64,000 nt of DNA from Herminiimonas sp. (GTDB taxonomy: Bacteria; Pseudomonadota; Gammaproteobacteria; Burkholderiales; Burkholderiaceae). The translations under genes were made by a program, and so were the position numbers. The notes under the pieces are model-generated. The model ran no database searches, was not told the DNA's origin, and saw only the letters and a list, made by a program, of their open reading frames with translations. Each line of letters opens with the position of its first letter. Positions within the stretch are counted from its first letter, which is position 1. The stretch is taken from the NCBI RefSeq assembly GCF_030655415.1, contig NZ_JAURVN010000014.1, forward strand, positions 124,001 to 188,000, in the 5' to 3' direction. This document shows positions 25,685 to 33,896 of this stretch, piece by piece.

Positions 25685-26158
25685 TCAGGCAAAACCTATC
25701 CAGCGGCCGGCTACAAGGACAGAAAGCCAAAGAATGGCGGATGCGGCGGCCAAGGTTCTAACTTGCAAAGATGGCTGGCCGGTGCGCAGGGCGGTTTCAA
25801 AGTGCTCGCCGCGGTACTGAAGTGCGATGTTGCAGAGTGCCAGTACAAGCAGTGCAGCTTTGAATAGGAAAGCGGGATTCTCTGAGTACTCGACCGGCTT
25901 CACCGAGAACAACCAAAGTCCTGTCGTCACCGCGACTGCGGTGCCAGCCGCCGCTACGCGTACTAGAAAGGGGCCGAGAGTCGAAAGATCCGGTCTGTGT
26001 GTTGAACGCAAAAGAAGCAGATCGAGCGGCAGAATCGCGCCAAGAAGGAGCCCTATACCAAGGATGTGGGTCGCATTTACAAACAAATAGGCGACCCAGT
26101 ATTCCTGCAGGAAGACTGCACCGGGCCAGCCGGCAATGGCTTGCAGAAAACCTGTCAT
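25685..26158 (-). CDS. DUF6644-like four-helix membrane protein
   Basis: 157-residue integral membrane protein starting at ATG 26158 (MTGFLQAIAGWPGAVFLQ). Four hydrophobic helices are visible, with LFVNATHILGIGLLLGAILPLDLLLL the most characteristic; the His in this helix and the R-rich loops suggest possible haem or cofactor contacts, but that is inference. Family recognised as DUF6644-like. It lies 10 bases after the DUF6152-like gene and is surely in one operon with it. The two families often occur together. Function unknown. Confidence 0.7.
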   Translation of the reverse strand: MTGFLQAIAGWPGAVFLQEYWVAYLFVNATHILGIGLLLGAILPLDLLLLRSTHRPDLSTLGPFLVRVAAAGTAVAVTTGLWLFSVKPVEYSENPAFLFKAALLVLALCNIALQYRGEHFETALRTGQPSLQVRTLAAASAILWLSVLVAGRWIGFA

Positions 26159-26168
26159 CGCCGCTCCG

Positions 26169-26606
26169 TCATTCCTTGATGCGTTCCGGATACATATCGT
26201 ACTGTTTGCCACCGACTGTAATGCGCACGGCTTTTATATGCGCCTTGTTCGGTTCTTTGGTGCGATTGCCTAGTACCGTAATTTGATCGCCAACCTTTGC
26301 AGTGTCACCGGTGAAACCTGAGCGCTGTGTCTGGTTCGGATTCCCCAGGTCGACTTGCCACAAACGACCATCCTGCGCCTTCACACGCAGGGATGGATGC
26401 GGCGGCGCCATCGAAATCTCGGTTATGGTGCCATTCAACTCGGACTGCTCTTCTTCCGCCCAGCCCCAGCCGTGATGCGCGAAGGCTTGCATGGTAAATA
26501 GCGCCATGGCGGTGGCGCCGAGCATTAAGACCATTCGATGCGCTATATTGCGCGACGTAATGGAGATTGCGCGGGTGACAGTTCGACTTTCACTTGATAC
26601 CGACAT
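26169..26606 (-). CDS. DUF6152-like secreted protein
   Basis: 145-residue protein with an N-terminal membrane/signal segment (about residues 28-45, MVLMLGATAMALFTMQAFAHHGW), then the AHHGWGWAEE opening and a small beta-rich domain (ITVLGNRTKEPNKAHIKAVRITVGGKQYDMYPERI) like the OB-type DUF6152 family. The start at 26606 is chosen because AAGGAG (26614-26619 on the complement) lies seven bases upstream. An upstream ATG at 26612 sits too close to it. It precedes and is coupled to the DUF6644-like gene. Exported protein of unknown function. Confidence 0.75.
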   Translation of the reverse strand: MSVSSESRTVTRAISITSRNIAHRMVLMLGATAMALFTMQAFAHHGWGWAEEEQSELNGTITEISMAPPHPSLRVKAQDGRLWQVDLGNPNQTQRSGFTGDTAKVGDQITVLGNRTKEPNKAHIKAVRITVGGKQYDMYPERIKE

Positions 26607-26724
26607 AATCATGCTCCTTGAAGTAGGTAAAAAACTGAGAGTCCAACGCATTGATACAGTTCCCGGTTTTAACCTTACAAGAACCGCAGTGCCTGCGGCC
26701 CGAAGCGAAGTGCAGTACTCCCCA

Positions 26725-26746
26725 GCGTCCGCTTTGGGTGTCGGTT
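26725..26746. repeat. Palindromic intergenic repeat, copy 1
   Basis: GCGTCCGCTTTGGGTGTCGG-type unit, a diverged copy of the TCCGCTTT...AAAGCGGA family that recurs at six more places up to 37.8 kb. Confidence 0.45.
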
Positions 26747-26822
26747 TCAACCGGTGGATGCAACAGATTGATAAAACGTTTAACTGAAACACATGTCAGC
26801 TAGAGGCGGCTACAACATATTT

Positions 26823-27173
26823 CTATCGCACTGCCATGTACAGTGCGAGTGACGTGAGCGAGAAGCTGAAACAGAAAATTGCAACATTCGTCGTAACGAC
26901 TGCAATACTAATAATGATTTTCGCAAGACGGTCGTTCGGTGGGCAATCCGAAAATTTTAATTCTCCCGGCCACGGTATGAGATAAAAATGTTTGATCCCA
27001 ATTCTAAGTAAAAGAACAATCAGGCCAAGCAAAAAGCCGATAAGCATCGGAGCGGAAAAGCATATAAAAAGCAGACTGGCACGTCGCTCCCCTTCGTTGA
27101 AAAAAAAGACGAACAGCGGTAACAGCAGACCTGCAACAACAAGATAACTCTCTTTTTTTCTATTAATACTCAT
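26823..27173 (-). CDS. Hypothetical membrane protein
   Basis: 116-residue protein with three to four predicted transmembrane helices (LVVAGLLLPLFVFFF near the N-terminus, LLFICFSAPMLIGFLLGLIVLLL in the middle, and a C-terminal hydrophobic helix). The ATG at 27173 (MSINRKKESY) is preferred over the frame's upstream end at 27215. No ribosome-binding site of quality. Base composition is AT-richer than the flanking operons, fitting the accessory region. Not recognised. Confidence 0.55.
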   Translation of the reverse strand: MSINRKKESYLVVAGLLLPLFVFFFNEGERRASLLFICFSAPMLIGFLLGLIVLLLRIGIKHFYLIPWPGELKFSDCPPNDRLAKIIISIAVVTTNVAIFCFSFSLTSLALYMAVR

Positions 27174-27259
27174 TTTCGTGTTCGTCTCAATTCTCAAGGC
27201 TGCCCATCTTGCCACAGTCCGCGCTCTAGTTTCTCAGGCCCCGTCTGCATGGCTCAGAA

Positions 27260-27290
27260 AATGTCCGCTTTCGGTCGAAAGCTGGCCGAC
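27260..27290. repeat. Palindromic intergenic repeat, copy 2
   Basis: ATGTCCGCTTTCGGTCGAAA then GCTGGCCGAC: a diverged copy with an intact left arm (TCCGCTTTCGG), 60 bases upstream of the PRISE-type reductase gene. Confidence 0.6.
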
Positions 27291-27348
27291 GCGAGCAGCG
27301 ATTCTCCAGCCAAGTAAAATGAACTTTGACTGATATCAGGAGAAGCAC

Positions 27349-28416
27349 ATGAAACGTACAGCACTTATCGCAGGAATTACCGGAATTGGCGGCAACCATG
27401 TCGCTCGAGAATTGATAGCGAATGGATGGGATGTCATCGGCCTGTCGCGCAGACCTCCCCGGGATTTGCCGCATGTTCAGCACATCGCTGCAGACCTACT
27501 TGACCCCACCGCGCTTTCCAAAGCGTTGGAGAGTGTAATGCCGACCCATGTCTTCATCACCACCTGGATGCGGCAGGATACTGAAGCCGAGAACATTCGC
27601 GTCAATGCGTCGCTAGTGCGCAATCTGCTCGATGCGTTGTCGTCGAAGAAAAGTGTGCGCCACGTCGCGCTCGTCACCGGCCTAAAACATTATCTCGGAC
27701 CGTTCGAAGCCTACGCGAGCTCAGGCACTTTACCCGACACACCGCTGCGCGAAAGCCAACCACGCCTACCAATTGAAAACTTCTACTACGCTCAGGAAGA
27801 TGAGGTCTATGCTGCCGCAGAACGCGATCGTTTCACCTGGACAGTACATCGGCCGCACACCATCATCGGATTGGCGGTCGGCAATGCCATGAACCTAGGC
27901 ACCACGCTAGCCGTCTATGCAAGCATCTGCAAAGAAACAGGACGCGTGTTCCAGTTTCCTGGTTCCGAGGCGCAGTGGAACGGACTCTCAGACGTCACGG
28001 ATGCGCGCATGCTGGCCAAGCAATTAGTGTGGGCTGCCGATACCGATGCGGCTCGCAACGAGGCCTTCAATATCGTCAATGGTGACTTTTTTCGGTGGAG
28101 CTGGCTCTGGCCAAAACTGGCCGAGTGGTTCGGAGTGCAGCCAGGTGGATTTACTGGAACGATTCAGCCGCTAGAAGCGGCTATGGCGACCGACCACGCA
28201 TTGTGGCGCGAGATAGCACAACGCCATAACCTTATTGAGTCTGACCTTGACCGACTAGCGTCTGCCTGGCACACAGACCTCGACTTGGGCCGTCCATTAG
28301 AAGTGATGACCGATATGGCAAACAGCCGCCGTCTTGGCTTTAGCGCTTATCAGGCAACGGACACATCATTCTTTGACCTTTTCGAGCGCCTGCGCATTGA
28401 GCGCTTAATTCCTTAA
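27349..28416 (+). CDS. PRISE-type short-chain reductase (progesterone 5-beta-reductase/iridoid-synthase-like)
   Basis: 355-residue NAD(P)-dependent reductase of the extended SDR group. N-terminal GITGIGGNHVARELIANGWDV is the dinucleotide-binding motif, followed by LSRRPP for the phosphate. The central NFYYAQEDEV region carries the tyrosine of the PRISE active site, and VHRPHTIIG, SDVTDARMLAKQ and FNIVNGDFFRWSWLWPKLA are family-typical. PRISE enzymes reduce enone double bonds in steroids or smaller enals. It is a stand-alone gene, preceded by AGGAG (27339-27343) and followed by a copy of the dispersed repeat. Confidence 0.88.
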   Translation: MKRTALIAGITGIGGNHVARELIANGWDVIGLSRRPPRDLPHVQHIAADLLDPTALSKALESVMPTHVFITTWMRQDTEAENIRVNASLVRNLLDALSSKKSVRHVALVTGLKHYLGPFEAYASSGTLPDTPLRESQPRLPIENFYYAQEDEVYAAAERDRFTWTVHRPHTIIGLAVGNAMNLGTTLAVYASICKETGRVFQFPGSEAQWNGLSDVTDARMLAKQLVWAADTDAARNEAFNIVNGDFFRWSWLWPKLAEWFGVQPGGFTGTIQPLEAAMATDHALWREIAQRHNLIESDLDRLASAWHTDLDLGRPLEVMTDMANSRRLGFSAYQATDTSFFDLFERLRIERLIP

Positions 28417-28430
28417 ATTTAGCTACCAGC

Positions 28431-28462
28431 TCAGCGTCCGCTTTTGGGGGCGTAAGCAGACT
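28431..28462. repeat. Palindromic intergenic repeat, copy 3
   Basis: GCGTCCGCTTTTGGGGGC followed by GTAAGCAGAC: a diverged unit directly after the PRISE-type reductase gene. Confidence 0.5.
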
Positions 28463-28494
28463 TTCGAATCGTTCCTCCATGCTGGTTGAGCTCT

Positions 28495-29343
28495 TTAACC
28501 AGCATATCGCGCTACCACGAGGTCGAGAAAAGTTCGTAGTCGACGCAACCCCCGTAGATCGCGGTGGTATCCCACCCAGACATCACGTCCGGGTGGCGTA
28601 CCAATATCGATTTTCTGCAATCCGGGAATCATATCTCCCAATAAACAGGGCAATACCGCTAACCCGGCACCATGAGCGCACATTATTGCTTGTGCATCCC
28701 GGCTATTGCTGCGGAATACCACCTGCGCTTTCGGTAACACACGGTGAACCCACTGTACGTCCGGGAAGTCCTCAAAAGCAGCATCGAGTGTGATGAGTGC
28801 GGCACCAGCGCCATTCTTTGCGACCGAAGTACCGACCTTTCCATAAAGGGCGTAATCGATATGCATTAGTTTGCGTTGGACAATATCGGGCTGTTCAAAT
28901 GGTTGTATGCGAAAGGCAAGGTCAGTTTCGCGACGCGCCAGGTTAAGTAGACGCGCGTCTGTCAATAGCTCAACAGTCATCTTGGGATGATCATGCGAAA
29001 AGGCAGTGCATATCGGTGTCAACATGTGCACGCCAAACCAATCAGACGAGGACACTCTCAGAATGCCGTTCAGTTCAAGCTGCTGGCCATCCAGTTCGCG
29101 CGCAAATGCCAAAGTTTCTTCCTCTACGCGCTCCGCATGAATGAGGACTGCAGCACCCTCATCGGTAAGAATGAAACCGTCCACAGTCCGCTGAAAAAGT
29201 ATATGACCGACAGCTTGTTCGAGGGCGCGTAAACGACGTCCCATGGTCGGTTGGGTCTGACCAATAAGACGTGCGGCTCCAGCTAGCGTGCCAGCGCGAG
29301 CGATCGCCAGAAATACCTTCAGGTCACTCCATTCCATCGCCAT
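28495..29343 (-). CDS. LysR-family transcriptional regulator
   Basis: 282-residue LysR protein with the usual N-terminal helix-turn-helix (VFLAIARAGTLAGAARLIGQTQPTMGRRLRALEQ) and effector domain. Start at ATG 29343 (MAMEW) or the in-frame ATG two codons later. It is divergent from the quinone-oxidoreductase-type gene at 29507, the usual sign of a regulator-target pair. Two perfect dyads in the 163-base gap (29382-29407 and 29427-29444) are candidate operators. The effector is unknown. Confidence 0.92.
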   Translation of the reverse strand: MAMEWSDLKVFLAIARAGTLAGAARLIGQTQPTMGRRLRALEQAVGHILFQRTVDGFILTDEGAAVLIHAERVEEETLAFARELDGQQLELNGILRVSSSDWFGVHMLTPICTAFSHDHPKMTVELLTDARLLNLARRETDLAFRIQPFEQPDIVQRKLMHIDYALYGKVGTSVAKNGAGAALITLDAAFEDFPDVQWVHRVLPKAQVVFRSNSRDAQAIMCAHGAGLAVLPCLLGDMIPGLQKIDIGTPPGRDVWVGYHRDLRGLRRLRTFLDLVVARYAG

Positions 29344-29381
29344 GCTGATTCTCCATTATCGAAATCCAGCGCCAAAGATAA

Positions 29382-29407
29382 CCATCCATTCATTTTTGAA
29401 TGGATGG
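29382..29407. promoter_or_regulatory. Perfect 11-bp inverted repeat in divergent promoter region
   Basis: CCATCCATTCA (29382-29392), loop TTTT, TGAATGGATGG (29397-29407). Either an operator or a hairpin in the leader of the divergent genes. Confidence 0.6.
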
Positions 29408-29426
29408 CATGCAATAACGTCAATTT

Positions 29427-29444
29427 ACGAACAATTATGTTCGT
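29427..29444. promoter_or_regulatory. Second dyad in divergent promoter region
   Basis: ACGAACA-ATTA-TGTTCGT, perfect 7-bp arms. It fits a LysR-type binding site (T-N11-A is contained) between the regulator and the oxidoreductase gene. Confidence 0.6.
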
Positions 29445-29506
29445 CATACGATGAGCACGTCAACTCATCAGATGCAATCAATTTCCAACTTTTGAAAGGA
29501 ATGATC

Positions 29507-30505
29507 ATGAAAAATACTATGCAAGCCCTTGTACTTGAAAAGACCGGGTCACCATTCGTTTTGCGCGAAGTCGCAATGCCGGTTGCGGCAGCGGGGGAGG
29601 TCTTGGTGCGCATCGCAGCTAGTGGCATCAATCCACTTGATACTAAGATTCGGGCCGGACAAGCCGCCCATGCCAACACGAGCTTGCCAGCCATCCTGGG
29701 TATGGACTTGGCAGGAACTGTCGTTGCGGTCGGCGCCGACGTTAAAACCTTCCGCGTCGGTGACGATGTATATGGTATGGCCGGCGGAATAGGCGGTGTG
29801 CCAGGATCGTTAGCGGAGTTCGGCGTATTCGACGCGGATTTGCTGGCCCTCAAACCTGAACACTTCACGATGCGTGAAGCTGCTGCATTACCACTGATTT
29901 TTATTACGGCCTGGGAAGGTCTAGTGGATCGCGCTAATGTTCAAGCAGGTCAGAAGGTATTAATTCATGGTGGCGCAGGTGGGGTCGGTCATGTAGCAAT
30001 TCAGCTCGCCGTTGCCCTTGGCGCAGAAGTTTATGCGACTGGTAGCTCTGCGCAAAAAGATATGATTCAAAGTTTAGGCGCGACTGCGATTGATTATCGA
30101 AGTGAAAGCGTTGAAGAATATGTCTCTCGCTACACAGACGGAGTTGGATTCGATGTCATCTATGACACAGTAGGTGGTGCGACACTTGATGCATCATTTG
30201 CTGCCATACGCAAATATAAAGGCCATGTAGTTAGCTGCCTTGGCTGGGGTACACACAGTCTTGCACCGCTTTCATTCCGCGCTGCGACGTATTCAGGCGT
30301 ATTTACATTACTGCCATTGCTCACAGGCAGAGAGCGCATTCATCATGGCGACATCATGAGTGAAGCGACGAAACTTGCAGAACAAGGAAAATTGCGCGTA
30401 AACGTAGGCCCGCAGCGCTATACTTTTAGCTCTGCAACTGACGCACATGTTGCCCTTGAAGGCGGCACTACGAGAGGTAAGCTCGTAATAGACATTGCCG
30501 GTTGA
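29507..30505 (+). CDS. NADP-dependent quinone oxidoreductase-type protein (MDR superfamily)
   Basis: 332-residue zinc-free medium-chain dehydrogenase/reductase, quinone oxidoreductase branch. Seen: ASGINPLDTKIRAGQ, GMDLAGTVVAVGADV, AALPLIFITAWEGLVDRA and the nucleotide-binding HGGAGGVGHVAIQLA. It probably reduces quinones or enones with NADPH. ATG 29507 is chosen because AAAGGA (29495-29500) lies six bases upstream; the earlier in-frame ATG at 29501 touches it. The divergent LysR gene is its likely regulator. Confidence 0.92.
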   Translation: MKNTMQALVLEKTGSPFVLREVAMPVAAAGEVLVRIAASGINPLDTKIRAGQAAHANTSLPAILGMDLAGTVVAVGADVKTFRVGDDVYGMAGGIGGVPGSLAEFGVFDADLLALKPEHFTMREAAALPLIFITAWEGLVDRANVQAGQKVLIHGGAGGVGHVAIQLAVALGAEVYATGSSAQKDMIQSLGATAIDYRSESVEEYVSRYTDGVGFDVIYDTVGGATLDASFAAIRKYKGHVVSCLGWGTHSLAPLSFRAATYSGVFTLLPLLTGRERIHHGDIMSEATKLAEQGKLRVNVGPQRYTFSSATDAHVALEGGTTRGKLVIDIAG

Positions 30506-30518
30506 ATGTGTATTGGTG

Positions 30519-30549
30519 GATGTCTGCTTTCGGCCAATAGCGGCCATTC
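30519..30549. repeat. Palindromic intergenic repeat, copy 4
   Basis: TGTCTGCTTTCGGCCAATAG followed by CGGCCATTC: the common core CTTTCGGCCAATAGCGG is intact. It lies between the oxidoreductase and the membrane protein gene. Confidence 0.65.
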
Positions 30550-30591
30550 CGCTTGTTATGCAGACCGAAGCATTAATTTACTGGAGTTATT

Positions 30592-31161
30592 ATGAGCAAC
30601 TTCCCTATCGTTGCCACGGTACTTTCGATGATATTGGGTCTTTCAGTCACCCGTCTGCTTCTTGGTGCGTTGACCGTATTCCGCATTCGTCGCGAGGCAG
30701 CGCCTGACTGGGTTGCTCTTGTATGGGCTCTAATGCTTTTTACGACACAGATGGATTTTTGGTGGGCAGTTAACGCATTGCCAGCGATAAAACAAGAATT
30801 CTCGTTTTTAGAGTTTTTATTGTTAGTTCTATTGGCGCTATCACTTTTTGTATCCGCCGCCTTATTGCTTCCAAGTCGGAGTGAGGATGAGAAAAACGGT
30901 CTTCGCGTTTACTTCGAACAGGATGGCCGTTTCGCGCTTCTATCACTGTCGACTTATCTTGTTCTAGGCCTTATCGTAAATATCGTTTTATTTCAGGCAT
31001 CTCCGATAGCACTCTGGGGCCTTCTAAATATCATCGTGATTGTCCTTCCCATCTGCGCATTCAAAGTCAAATCACGAAGAGCCTATTCGATAATAACCTT
31101 GGCCTATGTTCCCCTTAACGCAATTTATTTGGCAGTTTCGCTGACATATTCAGCGCGTTGA
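30592..31161 (+). CDS. Hypothetical six-helix membrane protein
   Basis: 189-residue hydrophobic protein with about six transmembrane helices, spaced along the length, and short polar loops (SRSEDEKNGLRVYFEQDGR between helices 3 and 4). GGAG is 6 bases upstream of ATG 30592, a good ribosome-binding site. It resembles uncharacterised proteins of Proteobacteria that I cannot name. It stands alone between two copies of the dispersed repeat. Confidence 0.65.
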   Translation: MSNFPIVATVLSMILGLSVTRLLLGALTVFRIRREAAPDWVALVWALMLFTTQMDFWWAVNALPAIKQEFSFLEFLLLVLLALSLFVSAALLLPSRSEDEKNGLRVYFEQDGRFALLSLSTYLVLGLIVNIVLFQASPIALWGLLNIIVIVLPICAFKVKSRRAYSIITLAYVPLNAIYLAVSLTYSAR

Positions 31162-31320
31162 ACGCTAAAAACCTGCTATTGAAAAACTTGTACAGCTTTG
31201 TAAGCTACGACTCAAAAGTTAAAAAGTTTTTTACTAATAGGTTGAAGTCCAACCGAGGCTCGTACCCGGAATACAAAGCAGTAATTGGTTCGTGAACCGA
31301 TGATTTAAGTGGGACGAGTA

Positions 31321-31351
31321 AATGACCGCTAAGGGTCGGAAGCGGGCTGCT
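31321..31351. repeat. Palindromic intergenic repeat, copy 5
   Basis: AATGACCGCTAAGGGTCGGA then AGCGGGCTGC: a diverged copy in the 215-base gap before the PilZ gene. No gene is seen in this gap. Confidence 0.45.
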
Positions 31352-31376
31352 TTAAATGGCTTGCGCGTGTTTCAAC

Positions 31377-31748
31377 TTAGGAAGCAAACGAAGGTGAACA
31401 GCTAGCGATAATTTTCTGCAGTCGTTGCTTTGGGGAGTCTACCGTAGCGTCGTTAATGCTCAAACCAATACGGAATCCATCCACGCCGGACAAAATGCAA
31501 TAAACGATTTCGCATGAAAACGTTTGCTGAACAATACGATCGCCTACTAAAGCGTTGAGTATTAGGGAACAAGTTCTCCCAATAATGACCGGTTCCGCCG
31601 CGACCACGCCAAAACCCTGTTCCGATACATCTAATGTCTTGACGAGAATAGCCGTTGGCCCAGTGGTTATGACAGCACGTCTGCGAAATATATAGCGCGG
31701 AGACTTGCGTTCGATAATAGTGGACTTAAGAAGTGCAAGTGCTGTCAT
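31377..31748 (-). CDS. PilZ domain protein
   Basis: 123-residue protein that is essentially one PilZ domain, the c-di-GMP-binding beta-barrel. The RxxxR-type N-terminal motif is visible in RKSPRYIFRRRAV and the second motif in DVSEQGFG (D-x-S-x-x-G). A start at ATG 31748 gives a good ribosome-binding site (GGAGGGAG ending about six bases upstream); the frame's further ATG at 31763 overlaps it. It probably transmits c-di-GMP levels to motility, adhesion or pilus function. No partner genes are near. Confidence 0.85.
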   Translation of the reverse strand: MTALALLKSTIIERKSPRYIFRRRAVITTGPTAILVKTLDVSEQGFGVVAAEPVIIGRTCSLILNALVGDRIVQQTFSCEIVYCILSGVDGFRIGLSINDATVDSPKQRLQKIIASCSPSFAS

Positions 31749-31871
31749 ACCAACTCCCTCCACTGGATTACTTACAGATTACTTACATTCATTATCACGA
31801 TACTCGGCACTTAGTTAATTGTCTCAAGGCAATAAACCGATAAATCACTTCAAATACAACGATTCGAGTCA

Positions 31872-31921
31872 TTGTGATTTTTGAGAAGTTTCAATATACT
31901 GTGATTGCATACAGTATATTG
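31872..31921 (+). promoter_or_regulatory. Sigma-70 promoter overlapped by a canonical LexA (SOS) box
   Basis: TTGTGA (31872-31877), 17-base spacer, TATACT (31895-31900). Overlapping the -10 is TACTGT-N8-ACAGTA (31897-31916), a match to the LexA consensus in both arms. The dyad is perfect for 11 bases on each side (31892-31902 and 31911-31921). It lies 32 bases upstream of the small gene at 31954 and so would place the FAN1/helicase operon under SOS control. Confidence 0.85.
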
Positions 31922-31953
31922 AAGGCATTTCAAAGAAGGCAATAATCCTAGAA

Positions 31954-32211
31954 ATGTGCGAAAACAGTTATAACCGCATACTCAAATTAGCTAATCTGCG
32001 AAATGAGAGTGGCAAAATCTTTAAGACCCTTTACGGTGTTTCGATCCTCTGGCTCACCGATGACAAGATAGGTCTTACAGGATTTGAAAGAATCATGAAG
32101 GACGGGGAACTGGTTGATTACGCTCAGTCTTGGATATGCCGTATGAACTCGGACGAAGCAGGCCGTAGTAATGAACACGTGACACCTCGGCGCGATAATT
32201 TCCGACATTAA
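31954..32211 (+). CDS. Small hypothetical protein, first gene of the SOS operon
   Basis: 85-residue protein. Compact and partly basic, with no transmembrane helix (hydrophobic core GVSILWLTDDKIGLTGFERI). No recognised domain. It lies 32 bases after the LexA box, and its stop is only two bases before the FAN1 start at 32214, so coupling to FAN1 translation is likely. No strong ribosome-binding site is seen. It could be a real accessory factor of the repair operon or a leader frame. Weaker evidence than its neighbours. Confidence 0.5.
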   Translation: MCENSYNRILKLANLRNESGKIFKTLYGVSILWLTDDKIGLTGFERIMKDGELVDYAQSWICRMNSDEAGRSNEHVTPRRDNFRH

Positions 32212-32213
32212 TC

Positions 32214-33896
32214 GTGCATCATTTAGACATTCATCGGTTTCGCATCGTGTCCTCATCACATCCGCATCAATTTTATTACCTCGATAATTTCCAACGTGCG
32301 CTCGATTGGATTGCGCAGCGCTATAGCGATTTATTGTCGGCAGAGGAAGTAAGCTTCATTTCATATATACAAGCATTACCTCTATGTTCTCGTGCGTTGT
32401 TAGTACGTATGGTTATGCGAAAGGGAGAATTCTTTCGATATGCAAAGCTGAACTACCTGGAAATAGGTTGTCCTGACGTCGCAGCCAAACCACTAGTAAA
32501 TTTGGGATGGGTTACACATAACCCAGAGCTAAGCATCGACCAGTTGTTTGGTTTATTGAGAAAGGCCGAAGTTGTTGAAGCATTTAGCATTTCTACGTCT
32601 GGTAAGTTAAACAGGAAGAGTGAGCTGCTAGACGATTTAAGACTTGAGTTCAATGAAGAGCGCTCGCTTAAACAATGGACTTCAGGCAGTGAAGAATCCG
32701 TTTATAAGGTAAATGTCACTTCATTATGCGAACGTATGCGCCTGATGTTTTTTGGAAATCTCTATCAAGATTGGTCAGAATTTGTCCTCGCCGATCTGGG
32801 TATTTATAGATATGAGCATGTTGAATTTTCTGAAACATCCCGCGGATTTCGTTCGCGTCAGGATATCGAAGACTACTTACATTTACACCGCTGTCGAGAG
32901 CGCTTCGAAGATGGAGGCGATTTAGACGAAATATTGTCAGACATTCCAAGCGCTCCATACGAAAACATTTGGCTGGAAGGTCGTCGTAATAAGCTTTTAT
33001 ATCGACTCGCGCAACAATATGAACGGTGCGGTGAGTTAAAGAGTGCGCTTGAAATTTATCGCAACTGTAGTTATCCCGGCGCTCGGTTGCGTTCTATTCG
33101 TGTACTCGAAAAGAACGAAGAACCTGCAGCTGCGTTGACTCTATCCGAGACTGCCTCAATTGCTCCGGAAAGCGAGAGCGAGCAACAAGCCTTATTACGC
33201 ATTTTGCCTCGTCTGAGACGTAAGCTAGGCTATCCAAAAATTGTCTTCATCAAAGCGAAGTTGGTTGAAGAGCAGTTATTAACGTTGCCTTATCCAACGA
33301 TAGCTGACTCGGTCGAGCGAATAGTGCAATCGCATCTTTCCCACGAAGATCATCCAGTGTTCTATGTGGAAAATGCATTGATCAATTCTCTGTTCGGACT
33401 GTTGTGTTGGCCGGCAATTTTTGCCGCAATTCCAGGTGCATTTTTTCATCCATTCCATCACGGTCCGGCGGATCTACATAGCCCAGATTTCTATCGAAAG
33501 CGTCATGAAATTTTTGAGATGTGTTTGTCGCAGCTTGATGACGGGAGCTATCAGAAAATAATTGTTCAAACCTTCCATGAAAAGTCGGGAATCCAGTCAC
33601 CGTTTGTATATTGGAATCTACTTGATGAAGGTCTGTTAAAGCTGGCCTTACGCTGTATTCCGTCGTCTCATCTCAGGAAATATTTTGAGCGTATCTTGCG
33701 CGACATTTCTGCAAATCGTTCAGGGCTCCCGGATCTCATACAGTTCTGGCCACAAGAAAAGCGCTACCGACTGCTGGAGGTAAAAGGCCCAGGTGATCGT
33801 TTGCAAGACAATCAAACTCGCTGGATCAACTACTGCATTGAACATGAGATGCCAATAGCCGTTACTTATGTGCAGTGGCTGGAGAAGGCTGCGTGA
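32214..33896 (+). CDS. VRR-NUC domain nuclease, FAN1-like
   Basis: 560-residue structure-specific nuclease of the bacterial FAN1 family, which in its best-studied relatives cuts 5' flaps and helps repair interstrand DNA cross-links. The C-terminal VRR-NUC (PD-(D/E)XK) domain is complete: SGLPD with D507 and LLEVKGPGD with E522 and K524, then NQTRW. Glutamate 386 in YVENALINSLFGLL is the probable fourth catalytic acid. The N-terminal motif HPHQFYYLDNFQRALDWIAQRY is typical. GTG start at 32214 (an in-frame GTG at 32247 is possible). It shares an SOS-type promoter with, and overlaps by four bases, a helicase-nuclease gene. Confidence 0.92.
   Translation: MHHLDIHRFRIVSSSHPHQFYYLDNFQRALDWIAQRYSDLLSAEEVSFISYIQALPLCSRALLVRMVMRKGEFFRYAKLNYLEIGCPDVAAKPLVNLGWVTHNPELSIDQLFGLLRKAEVVEAFSISTSGKLNRKSELLDDLRLEFNEERSLKQWTSGSEESVYKVNVTSLCERMRLMFFGNLYQDWSEFVLADLGIYRYEHVEFSETSRGFRSRQDIEDYLHLHRCRERFEDGGDLDEILSDIPSAPYENIWLEGRRNKLLYRLAQQYERCGELKSALEIYRNCSYPGARLRSIRVLEKNEEPAAALTLSETASIAPESESEQQALLRILPRLRRKLGYPKIVFIKAKLVEEQLLTLPYPTIADSVERIVQSHLSHEDHPVFYVENALINSLFGLLCWPAIFAAIPGAFFHPFHHGPADLHSPDFYRKRHEIFEMCLSQLDDGSYQKIIVQTFHEKSGIQSPFVYWNLLDEGLLKLALRCIPSSHLRKYFERILRDISANRSGLPDLIQFWPQEKRYRLLEVKGPGDRLQDNQTRWINYCIEHEMPIAVTYVQWLEKAA

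Noticed and set aside
31162..31376. Possible tRNA or structured RNA in the gap before the PilZ gene
   Set aside because: Short complementary stretches are present, but no cloverleaf or known RNA motif could be assembled.
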